In this document: piece after piece, positions 53,671-60,255 of the stretch | How the letters are laid out: every line of letters starts with the position of its first letter | How positions within the stretch are numbered: the first letter of the stretch is position 1 | Virus record (IMG/VR): IMGVR_UViG_3300020442_002322 | Coordinates: 24,808 to 88,807 of that record | Reading direction: 5' to 3' (one strand) | Source: a virus | Length of the DNA stretch: 64,000 bases | Made by a program: the position numbers and the translations under genes | The notes under the pieces: model-generated | The model's input: the letters and a program-made list of their open reading frames with translations, nothing else | Told to the model about the DNA's origin: nothing | The model's database searches: none

Positions 53671-53680
53671 GACTCAATTT

Positions 53681-54052
53681 ATGAAACACAAACATTTAAT
53701 AATACGAGCGGAAGTTAGTAACCCACCTAGGTACGAGCAAAATATTATTGATTGGACAAAACATTTAATCCAAGACATTGGCATGAAGATTTTGCTAGGT
53801 CCATATGCAACGTACTGTGATAAAGAAGGTAACAAAGGCTATACTTGTGCAACAATTATAGAAACTTCCCACGTTGTTGTACACACATGGGACGAAGTTA
53901 GTCCTAAACTTGTACAACTAGATGTTTATACGTGCAGTGAATTGGATATCAGAACAGTGTTTGACGCACTAGATAAATGGGATCCAATTAAAATAGATTA
54001 CAAATATCTTGATAGAGAAACTAATCTTACAGAAGTATTAGATACTAAATAG
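53681..54052 (+). CDS. speD: SpeD-type pyruvoyl decarboxylase (123 aa)
   Basis: This is a small S-adenosylmethionine decarboxylase-type proenzyme. Residues matching the bacterial enzyme are S63 in ETSHVVVH (pyruvoyl-forming serine), H68 in HTWDE, and C85 in DVYTC. The residue before the cleaved serine is Thr instead of the usual Glu. The canonical reaction yields decarboxylated AdoMet for spermidine synthesis. However, some phage SpeD relatives are known to have become ornithine or arginine decarboxylases, so the substrate is not certain. There is no Shine-Dalgarno sequence and almost no leader. The next elements are the glutamine-type riboswitch and its small gene. Confidence 0.88.
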   Translation: MKHKHLIIRAEVSNPPRYEQNIIDWTKHLIQDIGMKILLGPYATYCDKEGNKGYTCATIIETSHVVVHTWDEVSPKLVQLDVYTCSELDIRTVFDALDKWDPIKIDYKYLDRETNLTEVLDTK

Positions 54053-54055
54053 ATA

Positions 54056-54123
54056 TACGTTCAGCCCAAGGGCCGGAAGTAGCATAATGCGAAGGAACGC
54101 ACTCAACTGTAAAAAGGAGAGTG
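54056..54123 (+). promoter_or_regulatory. Downstream-peptide/glnA-type glutamine riboswitch
   Basis: The conserved core is present: CGTTC (54058-54062) pairing with GAACG (54095-54099), GCC/GGC with CAAG loop (54064-54073), then CGGAAGTAG (54074-54082), GCA/TGC (54082-54090) and CGAAGGAACGC (54090-54100). These are the hallmark nucleotides of the glnA and Downstream-peptide RNAs, which bind L-glutamine. A following stem CACTC/GAGTG (54100-54123) covers part of the AAGGAG ribosome site of the 54126 gene and could be the expression platform. The spacing to a short ORF is that of the Downstream-peptide class, otherwise known mainly from cyanobacteria and marine metagenomes. Confidence 0.87.
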
Positions 54124-54125
54124 AT

Positions 54126-54278
54126 ATGAACTACAAAGACTTTGAATTAGCTCGCAAGAAACGCAAAACTGAAGAAGCACATAAAGCGATCAAGCGTAAG
54201 CAAATGGTTAGATCATCTAGACCAAGAGCTAAAGAAAACTACTTTGCTAAAAATAATCCACAATTACAAGGAATATAA
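54126..54278 (+). CDS. Small basic riboswitch-controlled peptide (50 aa)
   Basis: The ATG at 54126 has AAGGAG with 6-nt spacing and lies 2 bp after the riboswitch stem; an in-frame ATG at 54087 is inside the aptamer and is not used. The peptide is very basic: MNYKDFELARKKRKTEEAHK, then a second basic helix (IKRKQMVRSSRPRAKENYFA). It has no signal peptide or membrane segment. It fits the unnamed peptides found downstream of this riboswitch class. Some small host-directed proteins in cyanobacteria and phages regulate glutamine synthetase or nitrogen control. A similar role here is possible, but only the riboswitch supports it. Confidence 0.75.
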   Translation: MNYKDFELARKKRKTEEAHKAIKRKQMVRSSRPRAKENYFAKNNPQLQGI

Positions 54279-54298
54279 ACATTTTGGTAAAAAAGTGG

Positions 54299-54327
54299 TT
54301 GACTTTTGCGCTAAAGTTTGCTATATT
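54299..54327 (+). promoter_or_regulatory. Sigma70-like promoter of the structured RNA
   Basis: TTGACT (54299-54304), 17-bp spacer, TATATT (54322-54327); predicted start near 54334. No good ORF follows, so the product is most likely the RNA at 54334-54588. Confidence 0.7.
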
Positions 54328-54333
54328 ACTAAC

Positions 54334-54588
54334 ATATGCTACAAAGACTTAGCTAGTCGATGTATATAGTGCAAGGAAGAGGCGTTTACCAGAGCGTCGA
54401 ACTTGGCTGTAAAGGGGTGGTACCCAGGCATGGTAGTAGAAATACGCTGTGTCACATCGCTCTACCGAGCGGCTACAGGCTCCCTGGTTTCAGAATGGTA
54501 TCTGCGGCGAGGGGTTGGAGGTATAACCGAATCCTCCCTATTTTGCATATTTTATAAAGGTTTACCGGGAGACTGGTAAGCCTTTTTT
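54334..54588 (+). ncRNA. Independent structured small RNA of unknown family (about 255 nt)
   Basis: The segment has its own promoter and Rho-independent terminator and is much richer in G+C than the surrounding genes. Helices visible by eye: GACT/AGTC (54346-54358); a long-range closing pair TGCAA/TTGCA (54370-54374 with 54543-54547); CTGTA/TACAG (54407-54411 with 54474-54478); CCAGG/CCTGG (54424-54428 with 54483-54487), which with the previous helix forms a pseudoknot; GGTAG/CTACC (54432-54436 with 54462-54466); and GGAGG/CCTCC (about 54516-54537). It is neither a tRNA nor a cobalamin riboswitch by visible motifs. It could be a trans-acting RNA, or a leader for the receptor gene if the terminator is read through. 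An in-frame 65-codon stretch inside it is taken as chance. Confidence 0.65.
54557..54588 (+). terminator. Rho-independent terminator of the structured RNA
   Basis: Ten-base-pair stem AAGGTTTACC/GGTAAGCCTT (one G-T pair) with an 8-nt loop GGGAGACT and six T. It abuts the -35 box of the receptor promoter. It ends the small RNA but might also attenuate transcription into the receptor gene. Confidence 0.85.
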
Positions 54589-54589
54589 C

Positions 54590-54618
54590 TTGACATTTTT
54601 ATATTTGTTGTATATAAT
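54590..54618 (+). promoter_or_regulatory. Strong sigma70-like promoter of the receptor gene
   Basis: Full consensus TTGACA (54590-54595), 17-bp spacer and TATAAT (54613-54618). The expected start is near 54625-54626, so it coincides with the ATG at 54626: the message may be leaderless. Confidence 0.8.
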
Positions 54619-54625
54619 ATGTTAT

Positions 54626-56347
54626 ATGAAAAAAATATTAATGTTAGTCACAGCTCTGGCTGTGTTTTTTTGTGGCCGGGCTGTCGCAGAGCCCTTAGAG
54701 ATTACTATATACTTGCCACGTACAGCAAGCGATTTAAATTCAACAACATACAGTTATGATTACATTCCGTTAGATGCTCCTATAGCAAATACTAAAGGTG
54801 TTGATATGGTACAAAACGGACCCGCAGGACAAAGCAGTAGTTTGTTTATTCGAGGCACAGAAAGTGATCATAGTTTAATTACATTAAACGGAATTCCTAT
54901 AAAGGACAACAGCACTCCGAGTGGTGCAGATGATCTAAGTCAACACAGTTTGCTAGGAATGAATAATATTGTAGTCATAAAGGGCCCTGTGAGCAACGTA
55001 TACGGGCCTAATGCGGCAGGTGGTGTAGTTGATATGCAAACTACAACAATAGGCGATAATTATGTAGATTTTACAATAGGATCAAACAATTATGTAAGCA
55101 AAGAAATTAGTATTGTTGATAAAAAGTTTGATGATAATCACAACTTTAAACTTGTACTAAATCAAACTACAACAGACGGTATAAGTGTTTATGCTGATGG
55201 TACAGAAGACGATCCGTTAGAAACAAACAGTTACAATTTTAATTGGGATTATTATAGTAACAAGTATGTCCTAACTTTTAATAAAATTTATGATCGCAAT
55301 GAAAGTAATTTAGATAGCAGTAGTGCAGATGTTTTAAACTACACAGGTGATTGGATATGGAACAACAATCAAATCATTTGGCAAGCAGAAGATACAAAAG
55401 TTGTGTTAAACAATAGCACACACGACAGAACTTACAATAAAAATAACGTAGTAGACGAATACAATAGTGAAAATAATTCTTATTTTGTGGAACATAAATT
55501 TAACAAAGAAAATTATGATTATATTATAGGTTGGGATTATACAGAATCTAGTGCAGACTTTGCTACAAACATTAACAATTATCAAAGCAGTGTAAATGAA
55601 AATAGATATACAACTGGTGCTTTTTTCGAATTAGATAAAATGTATTCAAATGGAATAATAAGTTTTAGTAGTAGACTAGATAGTATTAGTGATTTTGACA
55701 ATCAAGTTAGTTCAAGAATAGGCGGAAGTTATAATAACTTTAGAGCAAGTTATTCACAAGGATACAGATTACCTACACTATATGAAATGTATGGTATAGA
55801 CAGCTATGGATACAACGGAAATCCTAACTTAGAAACAGAAGATTTAGATAGTTATGAAATAGGTTATAGAAACAACGGTTTTGATATTGCACTATTTTAT
55901 ATAGAAGAATCTAATCCTATTACATATCAAAGCAGTACATATGTTAATGTAGCAGAAGGTGGAGACAGCAAAGGTGTTGAAGTTAGTTATAATAAAGATT
56001 ATAAAGGGTACTTTTTTAATACTAGCACAACTTATACAGAAGCAAAACTAGCAAATGGCAATGATAAGTTACGCAGACCAAATTGGATCAATAATACAAG
56101 TATTTCAAAAGACATATTTAAAATTAACATGAATTACCATGGAAGTCATAAAGATATTGACGGAACAACCTATGCAACTGTTGATAAACCTAGTGTTACT
56201 ACATTTGATTTTGAAGTAAATAAAACTATAGAAAATAAAATGTTATACTTTGGTTTATACAATATTACTGATGTTGATTATGAACGTCCAGATGGCTACA
56301 ATCAAGATGGTATCAATTTCAAAGCAGGTATAAAAATAATAATGTAA
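54626..56347 (+). CDS. btuB: BtuB-type TonB-dependent outer-membrane receptor (573 aa)
   Basis: The ATG at 54626 gives a typical signal peptide (KKILMLVTALAVFF core, cleavage after AVA). A short TonB-box-like segment (LEITIYLPRTAS) follows. Plug-domain motifs are SSLFIRGTESDHSLITLNG and IVVIKGPVSNVYGPNAAGGV, close to the vitamin B12 receptor BtuB. About 430 residues of alternating aromatic/polar strands form the 22-strand barrel, with the usual RLPTLYEMYG and NPNLETEDLDSYEIGYR motifs. The barrel ends in IIM without the common terminal Phe. The gene appears intact. The promoter is early-type. Possible roles are nutrient (cobalamin or other chelate) import for phage production or altering the surface receptor against superinfection. 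Such receptors are rarely seen in phages. Confidence 0.9.
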   Translation: MKKILMLVTALAVFFCGRAVAEPLEITIYLPRTASDLNSTTYSYDYIPLDAPIANTKGVDMVQNGPAGQSSSLFIRGTESDHSLITLNGIPIKDNSTPSGADDLSQHSLLGMNNIVVIKGPVSNVYGPNAAGGVVDMQTTTIGDNYVDFTIGSNNYVSKEISIVDKKFDDNHNFKLVLNQTTTDGISVYADGTEDDPLETNSYNFNWDYYSNKYVLTFNKIYDRNESNLDSSSADVLNYTGDWIWNNNQIIWQAEDTKVVLNNSTHDRTYNKNNVVDEYNSENNSYFVEHKFNKENYDYIIGWDYTESSADFATNINNYQSSVNENRYTTGAFFELDKMYSNGIISFSSRLDSISDFDNQVSSRIGGSYNNFRASYSQGYRLPTLYEMYGIDSYGYNGNPNLETEDLDSYEIGYRNNGFDIALFYIEESNPITYQSSTYVNVAEGGDSKGVEVSYNKDYKGYFFNTSTTYTEAKLANGNDKLRRPNWINNTSISKDIFKINMNYHGSHKDIDGTTYATVDKPSVTTFDFEVNKTIENKMLYFGLYNITDVDYERPDGYNQDGINFKAGIKIIM

Positions 56348-56829
56348 TGAACAAATTGCTTTGGTTTCTGTTTTTTGTTTTAATTTTAGCTCTAAGTAGA
56401 ATAATACCACATCCACCTAATTTTACACCTATACTTGCTGTAGCAATTTTTGCTCCACTAGTTATTACTAATATTTGGGCTGTAATACTAGGAGTATTGT
56501 GTGCTATGATTATTGCTGATTTCTATTACGGATTGCATAGTTATATGATATGGACATATAGCACTATTGCAATTAGCACATTAATGGCAACTAGAATAAA
56601 ATTATTGCCAATGATGTTTATAAGTCCTATCCTATTTTTTGTAATTACAAATTTTGCCGTTTGGACATCAGGATATTACGGATATACATTAGTTGGGTTG
56701 ATTGCATGTTATACAGCCGCTATACCATTCTTCAGCATGACACTATTAAGCACAATTTTCTATACATCTTGTTTTTATTTGCTATACAAAGCAACACATT
56801 CACTAAAAACACCTACTAGTTCTTTTTGA
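56347..56829 (+). CDS. Five- or six-span inner-membrane protein coupled to the receptor (160 aa)
   Basis: It starts by TAATG overlap with the receptor stop, so it is translationally coupled. Hydrophobic spans lie at about residues 3-20, 27-45, 48-63, 68-82, 90-107 and 117-147. The motif SRIIPHPPNFTPILAVAIFA near the N-terminus and FVITNFAVWTSGYYGYTLVGL match a family of small membrane proteins (DUF6580 type) that resemble substrate-binding S components of ECF vitamin transporters. These often lie beside btuB in bacteria. The pair would therefore be an outer-membrane and an inner-membrane step of the same uptake route. Transport function is inferred; no ATPase or T component is seen here, so it would have to use host partners or act alone. 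Confidence 0.75.
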   Translation: MNKLLWFLFFVLILALSRIIPHPPNFTPILAVAIFAPLVITNIWAVILGVLCAMIIADFYYGLHSYMIWTYSTIAISTLMATRIKLLPMMFISPILFFVITNFAVWTSGYYGYTLVGLIACYTAAIPFFSMTLLSTIFYTSCFYLLYKATHSLKTPTSSF

Positions 56830-56836
56830 TAAATAC
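56828..56836 (+). promoter_or_regulatory. Late promoter box GATAAATAC over a stop codon
   Basis: GATAAATA, one mismatch to consensus, shares the TGA of the membrane-protein gene. It switches from the early-type island to the late virion genes that follow. Confidence 0.65.
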
Positions 56837-56845
56837 TTGTGTCAG

Positions 56846-56912
56846 ATAGCGAGCCGCGAGGCGGACTTATGCTGTACCCACAGCGTAGCTCATAGAACGG
56901 GCATTGGACTAC
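56846..56912 (+). ncRNA. Structured leader before the 56930 gene
   Basis: The ~90-nt leader of the late message is G+C-rich for this genome and can fold as a three-way junction: GAGC/GCTC (56851-56854 with 56888-56891) enclosing CGC-GAG-GCG (56855-56863) and ATGCTGT-ACCC-ACAGCGT (56869-56886). It ends before TATAGGAG, the ribosome site. No known riboswitch was recognised. Confidence 0.5.
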
Positions 56913-56929
56913 TTATATAGGAGAAAAAA

Positions 56930-57379
56930 ATGGGAAGACCACTAAACAAAAGATATTTTGGAACACCTACAGCAGGTGGCCAAGAAATTAAAGTAAACTT
57001 TCACAATGGAACAGCAGTAAAAGAAGGTTACATTGTAAAGCAAAAAGGCTCAAAAAAATTCGTATGTGAAGAAATTGGAACAGCAGGTGAATTTACTTGC
57101 ACACTAAAAACTGGTATTTTACCAGCGGCTTTGAGTGCAGGCGAAATGACAATTTCTGTAAAAGGCGATGATTCAGAAACTTACGGTGTAAGCAAAATTA
57201 CAGGACGTAAAGCAACTGTAGTAGCACCAAGTGCAACTGGGTCAAACGCACTAGACGGAACATCAATTGCTTGGAACTATTCAACTGCAACTAATGACAG
57301 CGCAGTACAAATAGAAGAAGCTGGTGATGATAACACATTATCAGGTACAGACGACGACGACTTTACAGATGATGCATAA
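56930..57379 (+). CDS. Virion structural protein (149 aa)
   Basis: It begins MGRPLNKRYFGTPTAGGQEI. A compact beta-rich core (VKEGYIVKQKGSKKFVCEEI, TGILPAALSAGEMTISVKG) is followed by an acidic Asp/Ser/Thr tail ending TDDDDFTDDA. Proteins with this opening occur in marine T4-like phages among virion genes; the exact place in the particle is unknown. AGGAG precedes the ATG. The transcript begins at the late box 56828 and has a structured leader. A G/C-rich hairpin follows the gene. Confidence 0.65.
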   Translation: MGRPLNKRYFGTPTAGGQEIKVNFHNGTAVKEGYIVKQKGSKKFVCEEIGTAGEFTCTLKTGILPAALSAGEMTISVKGDDSETYGVSKITGRKATVVAPSATGSNALDGTSIAWNYSTATNDSAVQIEEAGDDNTLSGTDDDDFTDDA

Positions 57380-57386
57380 AGCATTA

Positions 57387-57412
57387 TTAGGGAGGGTTTA
57401 CGCCCTCCCTAA
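57387..57412 (+). terminator. Intergenic G+C-rich hairpin
   Basis: Stem TTAGGGAGGG/CCCTCCCTAA (10 bp, loop TTTACG) followed by TTTAT. A weak U-tract suggests partial termination or RNA-end protection. The next gene follows after 17 bp with no strong promoter. Confidence 0.6.
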
Positions 57413-57429
57413 TTTATAGGAATTAATAA

Positions 57430-58383
57430 ATGGCAAGTGTAGTAAGTGTACCAAACGATAATTATATAATTAAAGTCCAACCTGGCGGAACTATTACTTT
57501 GGATACTGGTTCTGGAGCAGGCGAAGTTATTTTTACAGGTAATTATACTGTTGCAGGAACACAAACAAACATCAATTCAGAAGAATTAAATATTGCTGAC
57601 AATATTATAACTGTCAACTCTGGTGAAACTGGAGCAGGCGTTACACTTACTGAGTCTGGTATTAGAATTGATAGAGGTTCAAAAGTTGATGCTACTATGG
57701 TTTTCAACGAAAGTATTTCTTTTACAGATCCAGTTACAGATACACTTGTTCAAGGTGTATTTCAGTTTAAAACAACATCAAATAGTATTATGGGAATTCA
57801 AACAAATTCTATCAATACTAATGGTGGGGACTTAAATTTAATCAATGCAGGAACAGGTGTCATAAGTGTAACAGGTACAAATGATTATGAAGACAACCTT
57901 ACAGACGATGACCATATTCCTAACAAGAAATATGTTGACGATGAAATTGTAACTGCATTGACTAGTACATTCCAAAGACGTATTGAAGAAGGTTCAACAA
58001 ATAAATCTTTTGTTGAAGTGAGAGATGAAGAAGTTTCAGGATCACAGAGTGTAATTAATTTTACATTAGATGCAATAAATGTTGGACAAATTTTTGCTGA
58101 TAGATTTGAATATGGTGATCTTAGAATACAAGATAACATGATTGAAACTACAACATCTGATAGTCCTTTGATACTTTCTTCTCCAGGTACAGCAGGTATT
58201 GAAGTAAGAGACAACATGACACTAACAATTACAACTGACCCTAGTAGTCCAGCAGATGGTATAAAACTATATGCTAAGGCTCCAGCTACTGGCGGTACAG
58301 GATTGTTTTTCAAGACATCAACAGGAGTCGACAACGAAATAATAAGTAGAAAGAATGCTCTTTTATTGAGCATGTTATTCTAA
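57430..58383 (+). CDS. Fibre-like virion protein (317 aa)
   Basis: It begins MASVVSVPNDNYIIKVQPGG. The protein is made of repeated short beta segments (NYTVAGTQTNINSEELNIAD, then ITVNSGETGAGVTLTESG), a pattern also found in the fibre gene at 60256 and the leftward fibres. An IPNKKYVDDEIVTAL segment resembles the TKQYVDEE block of the fibre at 4434. The C-terminal part (ADGIKLYAKAPATGGTGLFF) is a small domain repeated in marine phage structural proteins. It is likely part of a fibre or its connector. It opens a compact series of late genes. Confidence 0.65.
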   Translation: MASVVSVPNDNYIIKVQPGGTITLDTGSGAGEVIFTGNYTVAGTQTNINSEELNIADNIITVNSGETGAGVTLTESGIRIDRGSKVDATMVFNESISFTDPVTDTLVQGVFQFKTTSNSIMGIQTNSINTNGGDLNLINAGTGVISVTGTNDYEDNLTDDDHIPNKKYVDDEIVTALTSTFQRRIEEGSTNKSFVEVRDEEVSGSQSVINFTLDAINVGQIFADRFEYGDLRIQDNMIETTTSDSPLILSSPGTAGIEVRDNMTLTITTDPSSPADGIKLYAKAPATGGTGLFFKTSTGVDNEIISRKNALLLSMLF

Positions 58384-58395
58384 GAAGGAAAAGAA

Positions 58396-58734
58396 ATGGC
58401 AATTGAAAGTACAGCAATTAGTAGCACAGACACAGATTTGCTCGTAGTGCCGGCAGGTAAATCATACGCTGTGCTTACTATCATGATTTGTAATACAGAG
58501 GCACCTAATCCTGTTCATCCGGAACACGGACAAACAAACTTTGATTTACACTTTGTAAAAAGTGGAGCGGCTAAAGCAAACGTGAATATGGTTGTTCGCT
58601 CACTTATTTTACCAGCAGGTGAAACATTTACATTTGACAGTGAAAAGATTGTTTTAGAAACAGGAGATAAGATTGTAGCACTAGGTGAATCACCAACAAA
58701 CTTAGTAGCAACAGTAAGTTATTTGGAAGTATAA
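58396..58734 (+). CDS. Small virion structural protein (112 aa)
   Basis: The all-beta protein begins MAIESTAISSTDTDLLVVPA, with AGKSYAVLTIMICNTE and SLILPAGETFTFDSEKIVLE strands, resembling a jelly-roll or Ig-like decoration fold. It is preceded by AGAAGGAAAAG, 12 bp after the fibre-like gene and 1 bp before the next ATG, so it is part of a tight operon. Similar short proteins accompany fibre genes in marine T4-like phages. Fold and role are inferred from strand pattern. Confidence 0.6.
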   Translation: MAIESTAISSTDTDLLVVPAGKSYAVLTIMICNTEAPNPVHPEHGQTNFDLHFVKSGAAKANVNMVVRSLILPAGETFTFDSEKIVLETGDKIVALGESPTNLVATVSYLEV

Positions 58735-58735
58735 T

Positions 58736-59236
58736 ATGAGACTTATAAAAGCACAATCTACTAACATCAGAAATATTAAAGGCAGAGGCGTCAAATACGA
58801 TATCTATGATACTGTGCAATTAGATAGCGAAGTAGGTGCGATTATGCCAACTGGTAGAACAATAGATAGAAGTGACTTTCCTATTAACGGTACATTGCGT
58901 TACAACACAGATACAGAAGCATTTGAAGGATATGCTAATGGCACTTGGAAAGAAATAAGACGTAAAGAAGGTACAAATATAGTACAACAAAATTTAGGAA
59001 ACGGCGATGCAAATGAAGTATTTTTTGGCCCATTAGATAGTGGTGATATAGAAACTCCTATTCCTATTTCGGCACAAAATATCCTAGTTTTTGTTGAAAA
59101 CGTATTTCAAATAGCAACAACTAATTATATATTGGCACAAAATCCAGCAGGCAAAGTACAAGGCTGGTATTTACAGTTTAGTTCAGCACCGGATTTAGGC
59201 AAGCCGGTAACAGTGTTGCACAATTTTGATAAATAA
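58736..59236 (+). CDS. Virion structural protein (166 aa)
   Basis: It begins MRLIKAQSTNIRNIKGRGVK. The middle (LRYNTDTEAFEGYANGTWKE) is a short module found in many phage fibre-associated proteins. The C-terminal half has a strand-rich segment ending in ISAQNILVFVENVFQIATTN and GWYLQFSSAPDLGKPVTVLH. The start lies 1 bp after the previous stop and the stop codon forms part of a late promoter box for the cysteine-rich gene. Probably a fibre or neck accessory; no catalytic motif. Confidence 0.6.
   Translation: MRLIKAQSTNIRNIKGRGVKYDIYDTVQLDSEVGAIMPTGRTIDRSDFPINGTLRYNTDTEAFEGYANGTWKEIRRKEGTNIVQQNLGNGDANEVFFGPLDSGDIETPIPISAQNILVFVENVFQIATTNYILAQNPAGKVQGWYLQFSSAPDLGKPVTVLHNFDK
59228..59236 (+). 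promoter_or_regulatory. Late promoter box GATAAATAA over a stop codon
   Basis: GATAAATA overlaps the last two codons and stop of the preceding gene. ATG of the cysteine-rich gene follows at 59256 with AGGAG at about 59245. Confidence 0.6.
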
Positions 59237-59255
59237 ATGTAAGCAGGAGTTATAG

Positions 59256-60212
59256 ATGGCATCACTAAAATCATTACTAGGATCAAAGAACTTTACAGCA
59301 GATGAAGTCAACTTAGAACAGGGCAGAATTTGGTCATATAACAATGGTACCATGTACTCAAGATTATGTAACGGATTTTGCTGGAGAGCTCCAGGCGGCG
59401 GCGAAGCAACTATTGAAATGTGGGGCGCAGGTGGTTCTGGTGCTAGAATGTGTTGTTGCGGTGGAGGTATTCCAGGCAACGCGGCAGGTTATTCAAGACG
59501 TACAATAAGCGTAGCGTCTGATTGCAGAATTTGCGGATCGACAGGTAAATCCTGTGGTAATGCAAGTTCTTTATGTTTCAGAGGCTGTGGTGAAAGCTCA
59601 GGACTATGTTGGTTCTCAACTTCAGGCAACGGTTGTATGTGTGCCCAAGGTGGACGCGGCGGTATTTCAATGTGTTCAACTTCTCCAAGTTTATATTGCT
59701 GTTATCGTGCTCAAGGTTATTGTACAACAAACAGAGGTCCAAACTGTGGACTTGTTTGTAATCAATGTTCAGGCGCATGGAGAGCATGTGGCTACGGCGG
59801 TGACGTAAACTGTTGCGGTTGTATTTCTTGTGCAAGTTTCCTAGGATGTTATCCACAATGTACATGTATGCACTACTATCACGTAGCACTTCCTGCAAAC
59901 ATTATTGCACAGTGCGGAACTATTGTTACATACGCAACAGAGTCAGACAATCCATACTCACGTTGGTCAGGTATGGGACAACACCAGTACATTAACGCAC
60001 TAAACGCGGCAAGTAGAAATCCATCAATTGGTGTTTATCACGGTAGTTGTTGGATGGGTAACAGAGCATGTCAGTGTTACGAGATGCTAGGTTGTCAACA
60101 CCAAGTTCCATACGGATCAGGCGGTCCTGCGGCAAATCCATGTCCAGGTGTTAGAGATCACGGATGGCGCGGCGGCCAAGGTGCTGTTAGAATCAAATAC
60201 ATCGAAAGTTAA
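59256..60212 (+). CDS. Cysteine- and glycine-rich virion protein (318 aa)
   Basis: I count 34 Cys in 318 residues (about 11%), including CCC near residue 62 and many C-x-x-C and CC pairs. The N-terminal opening (SLKSLLGSKNFTADEVNLEQ) and the closing GGQGAVRIKYIE match glycine-rich phage tail proteins, in which GGxGAVRI forms the end of a Gly-rich beta sandwich. The Cys-rich middle may be held by disulfides outside the cell or bind metal. It has its own late promoter box and sits beside the giant fibre gene, so it is likely a surface or adhesin component. Codon use is similar to its neighbours. Confidence 0.7.
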   Translation: MASLKSLLGSKNFTADEVNLEQGRIWSYNNGTMYSRLCNGFCWRAPGGGEATIEMWGAGGSGARMCCCGGGIPGNAAGYSRRTISVASDCRICGSTGKSCGNASSLCFRGCGESSGLCWFSTSGNGCMCAQGGRGGISMCSTSPSLYCCYRAQGYCTTNRGPNCGLVCNQCSGAWRACGYGGDVNCCGCISCASFLGCYPQCTCMHYYHVALPANIIAQCGTIVTYATESDNPYSRWSGMGQHQYINALNAASRNPSIGVYHGSCWMGNRACQCYEMLGCQHQVPYGSGGPAANPCPGVRDHGWRGGQGAVRIKYIES

Positions 60213-60225
60213 TACTTAATCTACC

Positions 60226-60234
60226 GATAAATAC
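60226..60234 (+). promoter_or_regulatory. Late promoter box GATAAATAC
   Basis: GATAAATA lies 22 bp before the ATG at 60256, with AAGAGGAAA as ribosome site; same TAAATAC context as at 56828 and 40466. Confidence 0.65.
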
Positions 60235-60255
60235 TGTGTCGAAAGAGGAAATCGC

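Noticed and set aside
54360-54557. A 65-codon plus-strand frame inside the structured RNA
   Set aside because: No ribosome site, odd composition (many Arg, Gly, Cys), and it coincides with helices and a terminator; better explained as RNA.
54360-54560. tRNA or tmRNA
   Set aside because: GCTC-TACC-GAGC on either strand resembles a D arm, but no anticodon arm, T arm or acceptor stem can be assembled, and no tag-peptide frame was found.
54334-54600. Cobalamin riboswitch upstream of the BtuB-type gene
   Set aside because: Tempting because of the gene downstream and a GGGAGACTGG stretch in the terminator hairpin that recalls the B12 box, but the rest of the conserved core (such as the CCCGCNACTGT-type segment) is not visible.
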